Assembly: GCF_048544455.1 (NCBI RefSeq)
Contig: NC_133538.1
Span: forward strand, 435,858,311-435,922,310
DNA: 64,000 nucleotides
Direction of reading: 5' to 3'
DNA from: Silene latifolia
Taxonomy: Eukaryota; Streptophyta; Magnoliopsida; Caryophyllales; Caryophyllaceae
The first letter of the stretch is position 1; each line of letters starts with the position of its first letter. The notes below the pieces were generated by a model. That model made no database searches. It saw only the letters and a list, made by a program, of their open reading frames with translations, and had not been told where the DNA came from. Both the position numbers and the translations under genes were made by a program. This document shows positions 20,431 to 33,594 of the stretch, in pieces.

Positions 20431-23304
20431 TTATGTTGTGAAGATAGGTGGTAAAAACTTTGATCTTTTCCCCTTAATTAGAGCTTGTGTGTCTGGAAAG
20501 TTACTTTGACCTGCTAGATCCTCTAAGCATCCATCGTCTCCCACAGTCACAAGATAAGATACCAGATGAACGTCGTTCATGTCTACAATCTCGTGTCCAC
20601 TGTATATCTTCCACATCTGCTACCCTATAGAGCGTATGCTGGCCACACATTCTAGGCTATGCGGGTTCCTCAAACTCTTTCTCTGCTCTTCCGGTGTGCT
20701 CGTACCACAAAGACATCCGATAAGCATAAATTCCTCCATTCTTCTGTCCGCTCTCATCACTTGTTTTATTTTGATAGCAGCCTATCGCAATCTCTGTGTC
20801 TCTTGCTCCGTCCATTGATCTCTGGTTTATGTTTGCGGAGCGTGTTAGGATGTATCTGTCATCCACTGTCACGTAAATAGTGGCACACCAACCAATGAAA
20901 TGTTAGTATGCTCTAGCAATGGTGTTTAGTTAGATTGTAAAACAGGTTAGTGATGACTAAGTAGTTGGAAATAGAATTCATACCTATCATTATCTTGGAG
21001 TGGACATACACCATGAACCTTCTATTTTTTTGGGCACTCCAGTATAATGTCGAGGGATGAGGAAAAAAATGGGGGAAGAAACTCTCCTGGTCCCTCCTTT
21101 TCTCTATTAGCGAGGCAGAAAAATTTCAGGTAATCTCTAGGATGCGCTTGTTCTCTTGTTTCTCTGATTGCTTCTCCTATCAATCTGTACATCATCTTCA
21201 TGGTCTCCCTCGTCCAGTGCAGTATATCATGTACACTTTCGCTCTCTGGTGATCCTTCTGGCCACATTGGTATAACCACGTAGACCGAGAATCTCTCTTG
21301 TGCCCTAATCTTGTTTGCCACCTTAATTACAATCTCAATTGGAATCAAATTTTTGCATCCACTGTTCTGATCAACCTCCCACAAGCTGCATCTTTCGATA
21401 AAATATTGGTTTTCTATGTATATGAATTTGTCTGCTTTTCTGATAGCCTCAACATAAGCGTCGTGGATACTATTTTCAGTTTTGACCTTAAGTGACAGTG
21501 GACTTGCAGAGAAATGATCAATTGACCTGAAAACCTGCACATTCCTGTTCCTGTCGGAGCTGCTTGGAGGAGACGATTTGATTATCTTCCCTATGGCGCT
21601 TGCTGGGATTAATAAGGAAGGGTCACATTGCTTGGTCCATCTCTGCTCGAAATTTGTAAGCACGTCCCAGGCTGCTTCACCCGTGATACAAGCGTGTGCA
21701 TCATGCCATGGTTCTCTTGGTCCACCTCTGTGGAGGTTAGCTCCCAATATTTGTCGATAAAAATCATGTGCATGAGAATCGGTGTTAAGTGTTTTGAATA
21801 GGGAGTGTTGCTCAGTATCATAGCGACCGTCACAAAGATCTACACCCCCAATAAAACTCATTATCTCTCTTTTGTTTGGTGCATCTTCTACTCGGGTGTC
21901 TACAGAAAGTCTTTTGGTGATGGCTGAAGAATGTAGGAAACTTATTGTGCAATCTTGGGCATAGTTTGCATATCACTCGAGTGTCTCTGAAATATGCCAA
22001 AGCATCTTCGTCATGAGTCTTCATCAAGCCTTTGTTTTTGATGTGTGGTAAAGATGATTCATCATTCCAGAGCATTATCCTTACTGCAACATCTTCTTCC
22101 GCTTTCTGCTTGAGCAGTTCACCTAATTTCACTCCTTTTGCACGTGGAATTTCTGTGTTGGGATCTCGAACCTGTGAAACATTTGGTATGTTGTCTACTA
22201 TGAAGAGTCGAAGTAACATAGGTCGGGCATTGAGCCAAGATGAGCCTATTTAAGACTGAATTCTTGTGGAATCGTTTGTCTTTGGTGAAAAGGTAATTAC
22301 CAGCACCATCTTGGGGTTGAAAGACCATCCTACAATGTATATTAAATGTTTTGCTCCCTCAAGAGCTTTATAGGCATCTTCCCATAACTTTCCAGGGAGC
22401 TCATGAGAAGATAGCGGTGGTTGGAAAGAGGGAAGATGGTGAGCGTCCTGGTACAATGTTACACTGCAGTTAGAACGCTGTGGGAACGTTGCATTCCGGA
22501 GGCCTTTAAAGTTGTCATTATTAAGTAATTTTTCCCAGCTGGGCTCTAAATCTGCCGGCTTGAACCATAAAATGAACTGAAGCCCTAATTTCGGCTTTAG
22601 TTTTCCTTCTTCAGAGAGCAACAGAAAGAAGCCATTTATCAAGCTTGCTTGGTTTACTAGCTGGCGCGCCTCAAATTCTATCTTCCCAAGGACAGAGCAT
22701 TTAGTTTTCATGGTGATTTTTACGGTTGAGTCAATAGGATAAGCACGTAGGATTTGGAAGGTCTGGTTCCAGACCCGGTTTCTTTCAAATGTTGTCCTTC
22801 CCACTTTATGGTGGCCTATCTTGATCGTCACATATGCTGCCCTCGTACCTGCTGATAAACACTGTCGAGAAGATCAATGGTAAGTCCTTGCGTATTTTAT
22901 TCAAATATTACACACTTAACAAAGTCGGGATTTTTTTTTACATTTGGTTTAATAACAAATTGCAAAGTTTTCAGTGAGAATGTTCTATGGAAAGTTGGTA
23001 AGACGTGGTTCGTCTTCAGAAGTTTTAAGCTGAATACCTACTCCGAAACCTTAGAACTCCACCGTCTCTTACCATAGTACATTCTTACCCAAAATTTGCT
23101 CAACGAAGTAGTATTTTGCACGAGCATTTTTTTTTTAAAAAAAGATCATGCAATGCATATAGCTCGGATATTTAGTGTAATATTGTGTCAATAAATGTAG
23201 TTTCTCATGGTAATACTTACGGTGAAGGGAAAGGATGGCGCAAATGGTGTAGCATGGAAGATGGTGGCTTCCAATGTTCCATGGAAGAATTTTTTGTCGT
23301 TCAT
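20431..23304 (-). pseudogene. PLDALPHA4-like: Phospholipase D epsilon (alpha-4)-like pseudogene, copy B
   Basis: The most complete copy. Four exons are inferred from GT/AG borders: 23221-23304, 22301-22848, 20984-22171 and 20431-20865, about 750 codons in all, close to the usual length. Exon 2 is open and encodes the C2 domain (AAYVTIKIGHHKVGRT ... SVLGKIEFEARQLV) and YQDAHH / LWEDAYKALEGAKHLIYIVGW. Exon 3 has VAVRIMLWNDESSLP, the first HKD motif (HHQK), MSFIGGVDLCDGRYDTEQ, PREPWHDAH and FIYIENQYF. Exon 4 has VDDRYIL and SANINQRSMDGARD. Breaks: a frame shift inside the first HKD motif just after HHQK, a one-base expansion in an A run near 21065, and in exon 4 a frame shift and a TAG in RSIG*QMW. 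Copy C shares the HKD shift and the TAG, so these predate the B/C duplication. Confidence 0.9.
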
Positions 23305-24473
23305 CTATCTTGAAAGCGGCCTCAATTACGTGATTTTTGTTAGACAGACAAAGAAAGTGACCGATAGGGAAAGGTCAGGTTTAAGGTGACCTGTTGGAAG
23401 ATGGAGAGTAACTGATCATCATTGCTGTGGATATATATGCAGGTAAGTTTACCAGTTTTGAAGTATAAGTAACAAATTTTGGAACGAAACTTTTGATGCA
23501 ATTATAACATTAGCAGTTGGAGAAACTTGTAAAACTATGTTATTTAGTCTTAGAGGCAACTCCTTTTACCTAATCACATGTTTTACCATTAAGCTTAAGT
23601 CACTAAAATTGGAACATAAACAATGTAGTTTCTATGGCTGACCAATTTGTGTATAGTTTGTTTCAGCTAATGTTTTACGCTTTTTGTGAAGTTATGTTCG
23701 TAGTACCATATGGCTGACCGCTTTGTCATTGGAAACTACCGCAATGTACTTGGTTGTTTGTCGTGTCGTTCGCTAATTGTCATTTAGAAACGCTAAGAGA
23801 TCTACTAAACTTGTTGTCATTTAGAATTAGGCGCGAGTTACTTGTGTTTATCGAAAACTGACCTATATTATATTGGACTTTAATGCCCTAATTTGTTAGA
23901 TTTATCCTGGTTTTATTGGATGTGTATTGCTTTGTAGGTGAAGCTGTGAAGATGCTGATGTTCCATTTTTTCGAAAAAAAATTGGAGTCTGTCATCCATC
24001 AAAGGTGATGGTTCAAGTTTACGACGCTTGAAGTCGACTCAAAACCATTCTCACAAGAATATAAATTTGGAAACTCTTCTTCTTTGGTAAGGCAACGAGC
24101 AATAGTTGCGCGATGGCCACATTATTTGGAGCCACCCTTCAAAAGCATTCCCAATATGGGAAGCTAAACAAATGAATGATACCCAAATATGGGATAGGTA
24201 AACAAATGAGCGGAACGGAGGAGTATTCTGTAATGTTGAAATCAACCGATGAACTGTTGATAATCATTATCCGATTGATTCAGGAGGCCGATTGATTCAG
24301 GAGGCCTCTTATGATACGGGAGGTATTACTATGCCCACATAGTAACGTGTCTATTGAAAATTTGAAAGTCAATCTTGGCATTTTGAAGAACTAAAAGTCA
24401 TATTGCTACCATTACCTATCTCTCGTCTCAACCCCTTTCTAAATATGTCCCGAATATTCATGAGTTTACGTCA
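23305..24473. other. Unassigned sequence between PLD copy B and LINE
   Basis: Counterpart of 10117-11285, with the same Stowaway remnant ending at 24223. No gene is recognised. Confidence 0.4.
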
Positions 24474-25286
24474 TTGTCAGGAGCAAACTGAATTAGGCTT
24501 ATGTACAAAAAGTGAACAATTTCTCAAATATTTCTTAGTTACCACTTTGACCCATATATTATCCTTTTCCATAAGAATTTTCCATAAAAGTTTCATTTGA
24601 AGGGCTTTATTAGCTACTTCAAAGGATTTTATTCCTAATCCACCAAGAGACTTTGGTAAACAAACTTTATGCCAACCAATTAAATTTGGAGAACGCTGTG
24701 AAGGATTTTTATTCCATAAAACATCTCTATTAATTTTGTCTAATTTGTTATGGATACTTGAGGGAAGGAGGAAACTTTGCATTTGAAAGGTTCCCTTCGC
24801 GGCAAGGTTAGCATTAACAAGAACCAGTCTACCTGCTTGCGATAAAGAATTCGCTTTCCATTTCGATAATTGAGCGCAAGAGGAATTAATAATACTTTCA
24901 AACATATTTTTAGTCACTCTGCCGTCAATTAAAGGACAACCTAAGTACTTACCCAAATGAGCTTCTTTGTTCATACCAAGAATACCTCAAAAAGACCCAC
25001 GAAGTGAGCGATCAATATTTCTAGTGCACTGGAAAGTCGATTTGTCAAAATTAACAAATTGTCCAGAAATCGTGCAAAATTTATCCAAAATAGATTTAAT
25101 AGTTCTACAACTCTAATTAGATGCTTTAGCAAAAATGATAGTGTCATTCGCAAAAGTCGGGAATGGAATTTTTTCCAATCCAGATCCAATTCTAATACCA
25201 ATATCACTAGAACTAAGACCACTATTCTTTTGTAGGAATCTTGCTAAAACCTCAGCACACATAATAAAAATATATGGCGAAAGTGA
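24474..25286 (-). mobile_element. LINE (L1-type) ORF2 fragment, segment 2
   Basis: Same span, domain content and end point as the segment 1 fragment, and joined to copia sequence by the same junction. Near the junction it shares several single-base states with segment 1 that segment 3 lacks. Confidence 0.85.
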
Positions 25287-26514
25287 TTGGATGTTTAATG
25301 TATGCAATTTCACAACTTGAGTACTCGCAAGTGATTGGATGTTTAATGTATGCAATGACGAGTACAAGACCGGATATTGCTTATGCAGTAAGAAAGTTAA
25401 GTAGGTACACAAGTAACCCAAGTACTCATCATTGGGTAGCGGTTAAACGTGTATTACAATACTTAAAGAAAACCATAAACTATGGTTTGACTTATATGGA
25501 ACATCCATCGGTAATAGAAGGATATTCGAATGCAAGTTGGATCTCCAATGTGGAAGATCATTCTTCTACAAGTGGATGGGTATTCTTGCTTGGTGGAGGC
25601 GCCATTTCGTGGGCTTATAAGAAGCAAACTTGCATTACAAGTTCGACAATGGAGTCGGAATTCATAGCCTTGGCTTCAGCCGGAAAAGAGGCGGAGTGGC
25701 TACGGAATTTAATTTATGAGATTCCATTGTGGCCTAAACCTATATCACCAATTTCGATTCTTTGTGATAATGAGTCTACTTTGGCTAAGGCATATAGCCA
25801 AGTATATAATGGTAAGTCGCGACACCTAGGCATTAGACATAGCGCGGTACGAGAGTTGATCACTCAAGGGGTGATATCGGTGAGTTTCGTGAGATCTCAA
25901 CAAAATCTAGCTGATCATTTGACCAAGGGATTGGCCAGGGACTTGGTTTACAAGTCAATGATCGGGATGGGTCTAAAGCCCTTTTAACTTATGGTGGTAG
26001 GACACCCAATTCCCCTCTAATATGACATTAGAGGTAGAATTCAATGTGGAAAGCCTACTATTTTAAGTTGAAGCACAAGTTTAAATAATCCCGAAGGTAT
26101 GTGCTTAGACCTACATGATATGTTAGGATGAAGTTCATCTTCTTAATGGATCTTTTGAAAAATTGCTTTTGTAGGAGCATGAAGAAAAGAGTCTACCTAT
26201 GTGAGTGTGAAGTTGGCCGCTTCAATAAGCTCGGGCTTGGCTTTTAAGCACTCATGAATGGATAGGGACACTAGGCCGTGTAATATAGTGTCGGTTAATT
26301 AGCTTATGAAGTTGTAATAAATTTATATGTGTTTAATCTTCATGTATTCAAATGAATTTGAAGGGTTCAATCCATTGTGACACCCCGATACTCGAATGCA
26401 GAATGTATAATTCACTAAGATGAAAATTCAATCTTCGTGACATTTTTGTTTTATGTATAAGTTTGGTTTGGTTTGTTGTTTTGAATCAAGGATTGCATTT
26501 ATATGGGGGAGGAA
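25287..26514 (+). mobile_element. Copia 3' tail, segment 3 left end
   Basis: RNase H part plus 3' UTR, the counterpart of 12099-13326 and nearly identical to it. It ends in a purine tract before the LTR. Confidence 0.9.
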
Positions 26515-27209
26515 TGTTGGTGATTTTTGTTAATCACCATATCATTTGAATGAAATCGGGATTTGGCCAAAAATCATAGCGAGTTTGACCGTTATAATAT
26601 GGGTTAGGGAGTGTGGAGTACACGCTCATATAAACGAGTTTGAATGAGCAAATTTAAAGAATAAGTTGCAATGCAATTAGACGATGAAATCGTAGCAAAA
26701 ATATGGAAAATGGACTAACCCCTATCGGGGTTGCTAGCCCCGATCGGGGCCATTGTATTCTAGTGAAAAATTCCAATTTAACCACGTCCCCGATCGGGGA
26801 CGCTAACCCCGATCGGGGTGAGTATTATTTATCGGGTTCTATGAACCGTGTTGCATTGTTTCATACTTGTCTTTATGTTCCGTTTGGAAAGTAACTACCT
26901 TTCGTTTTTCTGATTATTTTGCATAAGTATACATATACTTAAAGTGTGCATGAGAAAGGGTTAGATAAAATAATAAACACAAACTTTATTTTTAGATTTT
27001 TGGTATAACAAATAAAACATAAAAACTTCATAAGTTTTCTCTTGTTTTGCCTTAGAACAAGAGGGAATTTGGTGTATTATCCTAGGAAAGATTTCTTGCA
27101 ACCCAAAGGCTTAATAGGGTAGAAATACTTTTTAAGGAAAGCGATATATTTCGTGATCATCAAGTAATCCAAGTTCGATTTGTCAATTACCCTACACAAA
27201 ACTACAACA
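26515..27209 (+). repeat. Copia LTR, first of segment 3
   Basis: 695 bp with the same ends as the other copia LTRs and slightly shorter inside. Its palindrome pairs start at 26719/26738 and 26788/26807, again 19 bp apart. Confidence 0.9.
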
Positions 27210-30200
27210 TTTTTAGAAAGTATTTACTGTTTTAACAATGTCGAATGTTAAGGAAATGACATCCAAGTTTGGAAAACTTGAGAAATTTGAAGGGGTTGAT
27301 TTTAGGAGATGGCAAAAGAAAATGCATTTCCTACTCACCACCCTCAAGGTTGTGTATGTCCTAAGTACCCCAATGCCGGAGCATCGAGATGATGAAACTA
27401 TGGAGGAAGCCCGCAACCGTCTCAAGTGGGAAAATGATGATTATATTTGTCGGGGACACATTCTAAATGGTATGTCTGATTCTTTATTTGATGTTTATCA
27501 AAATTATGAGTCAGCAAAGGAACTTTGGAATGAATTAGAGTCTAAATACATGGCCGAAGATGCTTCTAGTAAGAAGTTTCTTGTAGGCAATTTCATGAAC
27601 TATAAGATGACGGACTCAAGGCCGGTAATGGAGCAATATAATGAATTGCTCCGGATATTGGGACAATTTGCCCAACACAAGATGGAAATGGATGAATCCA
27701 TTTCGGTGTCAAGTATAATTGACAAATTGCCTCCTTCTTGGAAGGATTTTAAGCATATGCTCAAGCATAAGAAAGAGGAGTTGTCTATTGTACAACTAGG
27801 AGGGCACTTGTGCATAGAGGAGTCTCTTAGAGCGCAAGAGAGTACTAAGGGCAAGAACAAGGAAACCATGGAACACTCTTCAATCAATATGATGGAAGTA
27901 GGTTAAAGTTCTAAGGGATTTAAGGGGAAAAAATGCCCCATGCCTAACACCAATGATGACACAAACAAGAAACCCAAGGGTGCTTGTTGGATATGTGGTA
28001 AGACCGGGCACTTTAAAAATGATTGTCGGTTGAAGAAGACCAAGAAGGGTTCTAATTACAAGAACAAATCCGGGCAAGTGTCTAAGGACAAAGGCCCTCC
28101 AACTCATCAAGGTCAGAATTTTGACAATGGTATTAAACATATTGTAAATTATGTACCACTAATTTCTGAGGCATTTTATGTGCAGGATGATGAGATTGCA
28201 TGGTGGATTGATTCGGGTGCTACAAAGCATGTATGCAAGGACCGTAGATGGTTCAAGACTTATGAACCGGTTAATGACGGTTCAATTATTTATATGGGCA
28301 ACGAATCAACAACTCCAATACTTGGTCGAGGTGTAGTAGTGTTAATATTTAGTTCCGGGAAATCTATTCATCTTTACTATGTTTTTCATGTACCCGGAAT
28401 TAGGAAAAACTTAGTTTCCGGCGGTCTCTTGTCAAAGTATGGTTATAGGCAAGTGTTTGAGTCGGATAAATATGTAATAAGCAAATGTGGTACATTTGTA
28501 GGATTTGGATATTTATGTAATGGAATGTTTATGTTAAATATTATGAATAAAATGCATGATGTTGCTTCTAATTTCATGGTTAGTCATATTGAAAATGTTC
28601 CATATCTTTGGCATGCTAGACTTGGACATGTTCAATTTAAAAGGATGATTAATATGTCTAAACTTGGTTTAATTCCACCTTTTGATTCTAATGTTCAAAA
28701 GTGTAAAACTTGCATAATGAATAAGATCACAAGACAACCTTTCAAGCCTATTCATAATTGTTCACTTGTCTTGGATTTAATTCATAGTGATTCGTGTGAC
28801 TTTAAGTCTTCACCATCTTTAGGGAATAAAAACTATGTTGTAAATTTCATAGATGATTATTCCAGATTTTGTTATATATATCTTTTGTCAACTAAAGATG
28901 AGGCCCTTGAAAAGTTTAAAATATTTAAAAATGAGGTAGAATTACAACAATCTCTTATGATTAAAAGATTGCGCACCGATCGAGGTGGAGAGTTTTATGA
29001 TCCTATGTTCTTTAATTCATGCGGCATTGTGCATGAGGTTACTCCACCGTATACACCACAATTAAATGGTGTAGCGGAGAGGAAAAATCGTACTCTAAAG
29101 GAGATGGTTAATTCTATGTTATCCTACTCAGGATTGAGTGATGGTTTTTGGGGTAAAGCTATGTTAACGGCTTGCTATTTATTAAATAGAGTTCCTAACA
29201 AAAGGAACAATGATGTAACCCCATATGAACTTTGGTACAAGAAGACACCAAACTTCAATTACATTCGAGTTTGGGGATGTCGGGCGGTAGTAAGATTACC
29301 GGAACCCAAAATTAAGACATTGGGTGAAAAAGGCATTGAATGCATATTTATAGGATATGCTATGCATTGCAAGGCATATAGGTTCTATGTTATTGAACCT
29401 AATAGATCAATTGCGGTAAACACCGTAATTGAATCTAGAGATGCAATATTTGATGAAAATAGATTTTCTTCTTTACCAAGACCAAAGGACATTGTTTCAT
29501 TAAATAATGGAACAAATGAGGAGAACATAAATGTTGAACCTCAAGATGAGTCACCCGAACTCCGTAGAGGTACAAGGATTAGAAAAAGAAAGTCTTTTGG
29601 TCCAGATTTTCAAACCCATTTGGTTGAAGGATCAAGAGAGGAGGTAGGATGTCAATATGAGTATTTCTACCATGTTGATGAAGATCCTAAGACATTTGGT
29701 GAGGCTATGAAGTCTCAAGATGTTGCCTTTTGGAAGGAAGCCATAAATGATGAGATGGATTCCATCATGGGAAATAATACTTGGGTCCTAACGGATCTAC
29801 CTCATGGATGCAAACCTTTGGGCTGAAAATTGATCTTCAAAAGGAAGATGAAAGTCGATGGCTCAATCGACAAATACAAAGCAAGGTTGGTAATCCAAGG
29901 TTTTAAACAAAAAGAAGGTATTGATTACTTTGATACCTATGCTCCGGTTGCTCGAATTTCTACGGTTAGATTATTAATTGCACTAGCGGCGATTAATAAT
30001 TTAGTGATCCATCAAATGGATGTTAAGACGACATTCTTAAATGGGGACTTAGATGAGGAAATTTATATGAGACAACTGGAAGGGTTTGTTATGCAGGGAA
30101 ATGAGCATAAGGTGTGTAAGCTTGTCAAATCCTTATATGGACTCAAACAAGCTCCTAAGCAATGGCATAATAAATATGATGAAGTGGTTTTGTCAAATGG

Positions 30201-31737
30201 TTATAAGCTAAACCAATCCGACAAGTGTGTATATAGTAAATTTGATGATGCCGGAAATGGTGTTATAATTTCTCTATATGTTGATGATATGTTGATATTT
30301 GGTACCAACCAAAATCAAGTAGACCTCACAAAGGCCTTTTTATCATCAAGTTTAGAAATGAAAGACATGGGGGAGGCGGATGTTATACTTGGTATAAAGA
30401 TTATAAGGAAGAACAAAGGAATTGCATTATCTCAATCTCATTATATTGAGAAGGTACTTAAATGATTTAAGTATGATAATTGTTCTCTGGTTAGTACCCC
30501 CATGGATCCAAGAGTGAAACTTATGCCTAATACGGGTGATGCAATTTCACAACTTGAGTACTCGCAAGTGATTGGATGTTTAATGTATGCAATGACGAGT
30601 GTAAGACCGGATATTGCTTATCCAGTAGGAAAGTTAAGTAGGTACACAAGTAACCCAAGTACTCATCATTGGGTAGCGGTTAAACGTGTATTACAATACT
30701 TAAAGAAAACCATGAACTATGGTTTGACTTATATGGAACATCCATCGGTAATAGAAGGATATTCGGATGCAAGTTGGATCTCCAATGTGGAAGATCATTT
30801 TTCTACAAGTGGATGGGTATTCTTGCTTGGTGGAGGCGCCATTTCGTGGGCTTCTAAGAAGCAAACTTGCATTACAAGTTCGACAATGGAGTCGGAATTC
30901 ATAGCCTTGGCTTCAGCCGGAAAAGAGGCGGAGTGGCTACAGAATTTAATTTATGAGATTCCATTGTGGCCTAAACCTATATCACCAATTTCGATTCTTT
31001 GTGATAATGAGTCTACTTTGGCTAAGGCATATAGCCAAGTATATAATGGTAAGTCACGACACCTAGGCATTAGACATAGCGCGGTACGAGAGTTGATCAC
31101 TCAAGGGGTGATATCGGTGAGTTTCGTGAGATCTCAACAAAATCTAGCTGATCATTTGACCAAGGGATTGGCTAGGGACTTGGTGTACAAGTCAATGATC
31201 GGGATGGGTCTAAAGCCCTTTTAACTTATGGTGGTAGGACACCCAATTCCCCTCTAATATGACATTAGAGGTAGAATTCAATGTGGAAAGCCTACTATTT
31301 TAAGTTGAACCACAAGTTGGTATGTGCTTAGACCTACATGATATGTTAGGATGAAGTTCATCTTCTTAATGGATCTTTTGAAAAATTGCTTTTGTAGGAG
31401 CATGAAGAAAAGAGTGTACCTATGTGAGTGTGAAGTTGGCCGCTTCAAGAAGCTCGGGCTTGGCTTTTAAGCACTCATGAATGGATAGGGACACTAGGCC
31501 GTGTAATATAGTGTCGGTTAATTAGCTTATGAAGTTGTAATAAATTTATATGTGTTTTATCTTCATGTATTCAAATGACTTTGAAGGGTTCAATCCATTG
31601 TGACACCCCGATACTCGAATGCAGAATGTATAATTCACTAAGATGAAAATTCAATCTTCGTGACATTTTCGTTTTATGTATAAGTTTGGTTTGGTTTGTT
31701 GTTTTGAATCAAGGATTGCATTTAAATGGGGGAGGAA
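27210..31737 (+). mobile_element. Ty1/copia element body, segment 3 (fossil)
   Basis: Duplicate of the segment 2 body, with a gag-pol region at 27238-31224 carrying the same zinc knuckle, DSGA protease, integrase, YVDDML reverse transcriptase and RNase H motifs. It looks broken, with about three breaks, at least one held in common with the other copy. That fits one insertion followed by segmental duplication rather than two insertions. Confidence 0.9.
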
Positions 31738-32454
31738 TGTTGGTGATTTTTGTTAATCACCATATCATTTGAATGCAATCGGGATTTGGCCAAAAATCGT
31801 AGCGAGTTTGACCGTTATAATATGGGTTAGGGAGTGTGGAGTACATACTCATATAAACGAGTTTGAATGAGAAAATTTAAAGAATAAGTTGCAATGCAAT
31901 TAGACGATGAAATCGTAGCAAAAATATGGAAAATGGACTAACCCCTATCGGGGTTGCTAGCCCCGATCGGGGCCATTGTATTCTAGTGAAAAATTCCAAT
32001 TTTGTTGTTTACGTGAAAGTGGAAAACCACGTCCCCGATCGGGGTTGCTAACCCCGATCGGGGTGAGTATTATTTATCGGGTTCTATGAACCGTGTTGCA
32101 TTGTTTCATACTTGTCTTTATGTTCCGTTTGGAAAGTAACTACCTTTCGTTTTTCTGATTATTTTGCATAAGTATATATATACTTAAAGTGTGCATGAGA
32201 AAGGGTTAGAGAAAATAATAAACACAAACTTTATTTTCAGATTTTTGGTATAACAAATAAAACATAAAAACTTCATAAGTTTTCTCTTGTTTTGCCTTAG
32301 AACAAGAGGGAATTTGGTGTATTATCCTAGGAAAGATTTCTTGCAACCCAAAGGCTTAATAGGGTAGAAATACTTTCTAAGGAAAGCGATATATTTCGTG
32401 ATCATCAAGTAATCCAAGTTCGATTTGTCAATTACCCTACACAAAACTACAACA
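31738..32454 (+). repeat. Copia LTR, second of segment 3
   Basis: 717 bp, followed by TTGAG and the SINE head as in segment 2. By eye only a handful of differences separate it from 18571-19287. Confidence 0.9.
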
Positions 32455-32913
32455 TTGAGGTTGCCAGGATTTGAACCCGTGACCTTCGGTCACACTGGCT
32501 CTGATACCATAATAGATGAACTATCTCAACCAAAACCTTAAGGTAATGGTTGATGCCCAACTATTATAAATAATCCTATTACCTTGTGCCTTATATCTAT
32601 GTTTGCCTATATGATATGTGCGAACAACCTGTTTCAAGTACTCCTTATAGTTTAGAAAGAAAAGAATACGACACTTCATTTTTGAAGTCTCTTGGGAGTT
32701 CCCTTCTTTATTTGTTAAGATCAAGGCTGAGCCATGGTATGCAATCGCGGTTTAAATCATGATCTTAGTATCGACGGAGGTGGCTTAATCTTGGTCGTCG
32801 TGACTAAGTCACATGTTTCTAGTTTTGTTCAATGGATGTTTGATTGTAATAAATCAACCAGATCATTTGAGTTATGAGTATCTCTGTCATTCTGAAAGGC
32901 GTAGATAGCATTA

Positions 32914-33319
32914 GGGTCGGTTTGGATACCAATTTAGGAGGGAAGGTGAGGGGAGGGGGAGTGAGGGGAGGGGAGGGGTTGGAAAATGAATTGTGGTTGT
33001 TTGGATAACATAATTGATGAGAGGGAGTTGGGAGGGGGGGAGGAAGGAGGGAGATGGAAGATTAGATGGAGAATAGATGGAAAATGCCGATGGAATATGA
33101 TGAATAATAACAATAATAGAGTCTAAACAAAGTTTTCCTTCCAAATCTTGCCATTGTAAGAAAGATTATAATTTGTTCTATAGGAGGGAAAATAAATCCT
33201 CTCAATTCCCTCCCCTTTCATTTCCCTCATTCCATATTTTGTTTCCAAACAAAGGAAATTGAATCTCTCCCTTTCCCTCCCCTCCTCTTCCCTTCAATTC
33301 TCTCAATCCAAACGGACCC
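32914..33319. mobile_element. PIF/Harbinger-like MITE, copy in segment 3
   Basis: Same termini and TTA target repeats as in segment 2, and slightly shorter in a CCCTTT run near the right end. Confidence 0.75.
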
Positions 33320-33594
33320 TTAGATTTGGACTTGTTTCTTCTGCAATGCATTATCTCAGTATTTTGCCAACTATGATTTTACTTTGGCATCCATACTCCA
33401 TAATTACATGTTAGAGACTCCTTATGCACAATCTGTGCAATCTGCAAACATAATTTTTGTCCAAATTGTGTGGAATAATTTATTCATTTTTACTGTTTTA
33501 ATGAAATCTTTCAATCTGTCATTGTGTCCAATTGTACATTTAACTTAGTAAACAAACATGATAAGAAGAACTTGTGCACTATATATTTCCGACG

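Larger units (their letters stand above)
12099..25286. repeat. Tandem segmental copy 2 (full unit, 13188 bp)
   Basis: Order: copia tail, LTR, copia body, LTR, SINE remnant, MITE, phospholipase D pseudogene B, LINE fragment. It ends at a junction identical to the one at its left end. Matches to copy 3 are offset by about 13.16-13.19 kb. Confidence 0.9.

Noticed and set aside
20431-23304. Functional phospholipase D gene
   Set aside because: Frame is lost inside the first HKD motif and the last exon has a stop. Both lesions are shared with copy C, so they are unlikely to be random sequencing errors.
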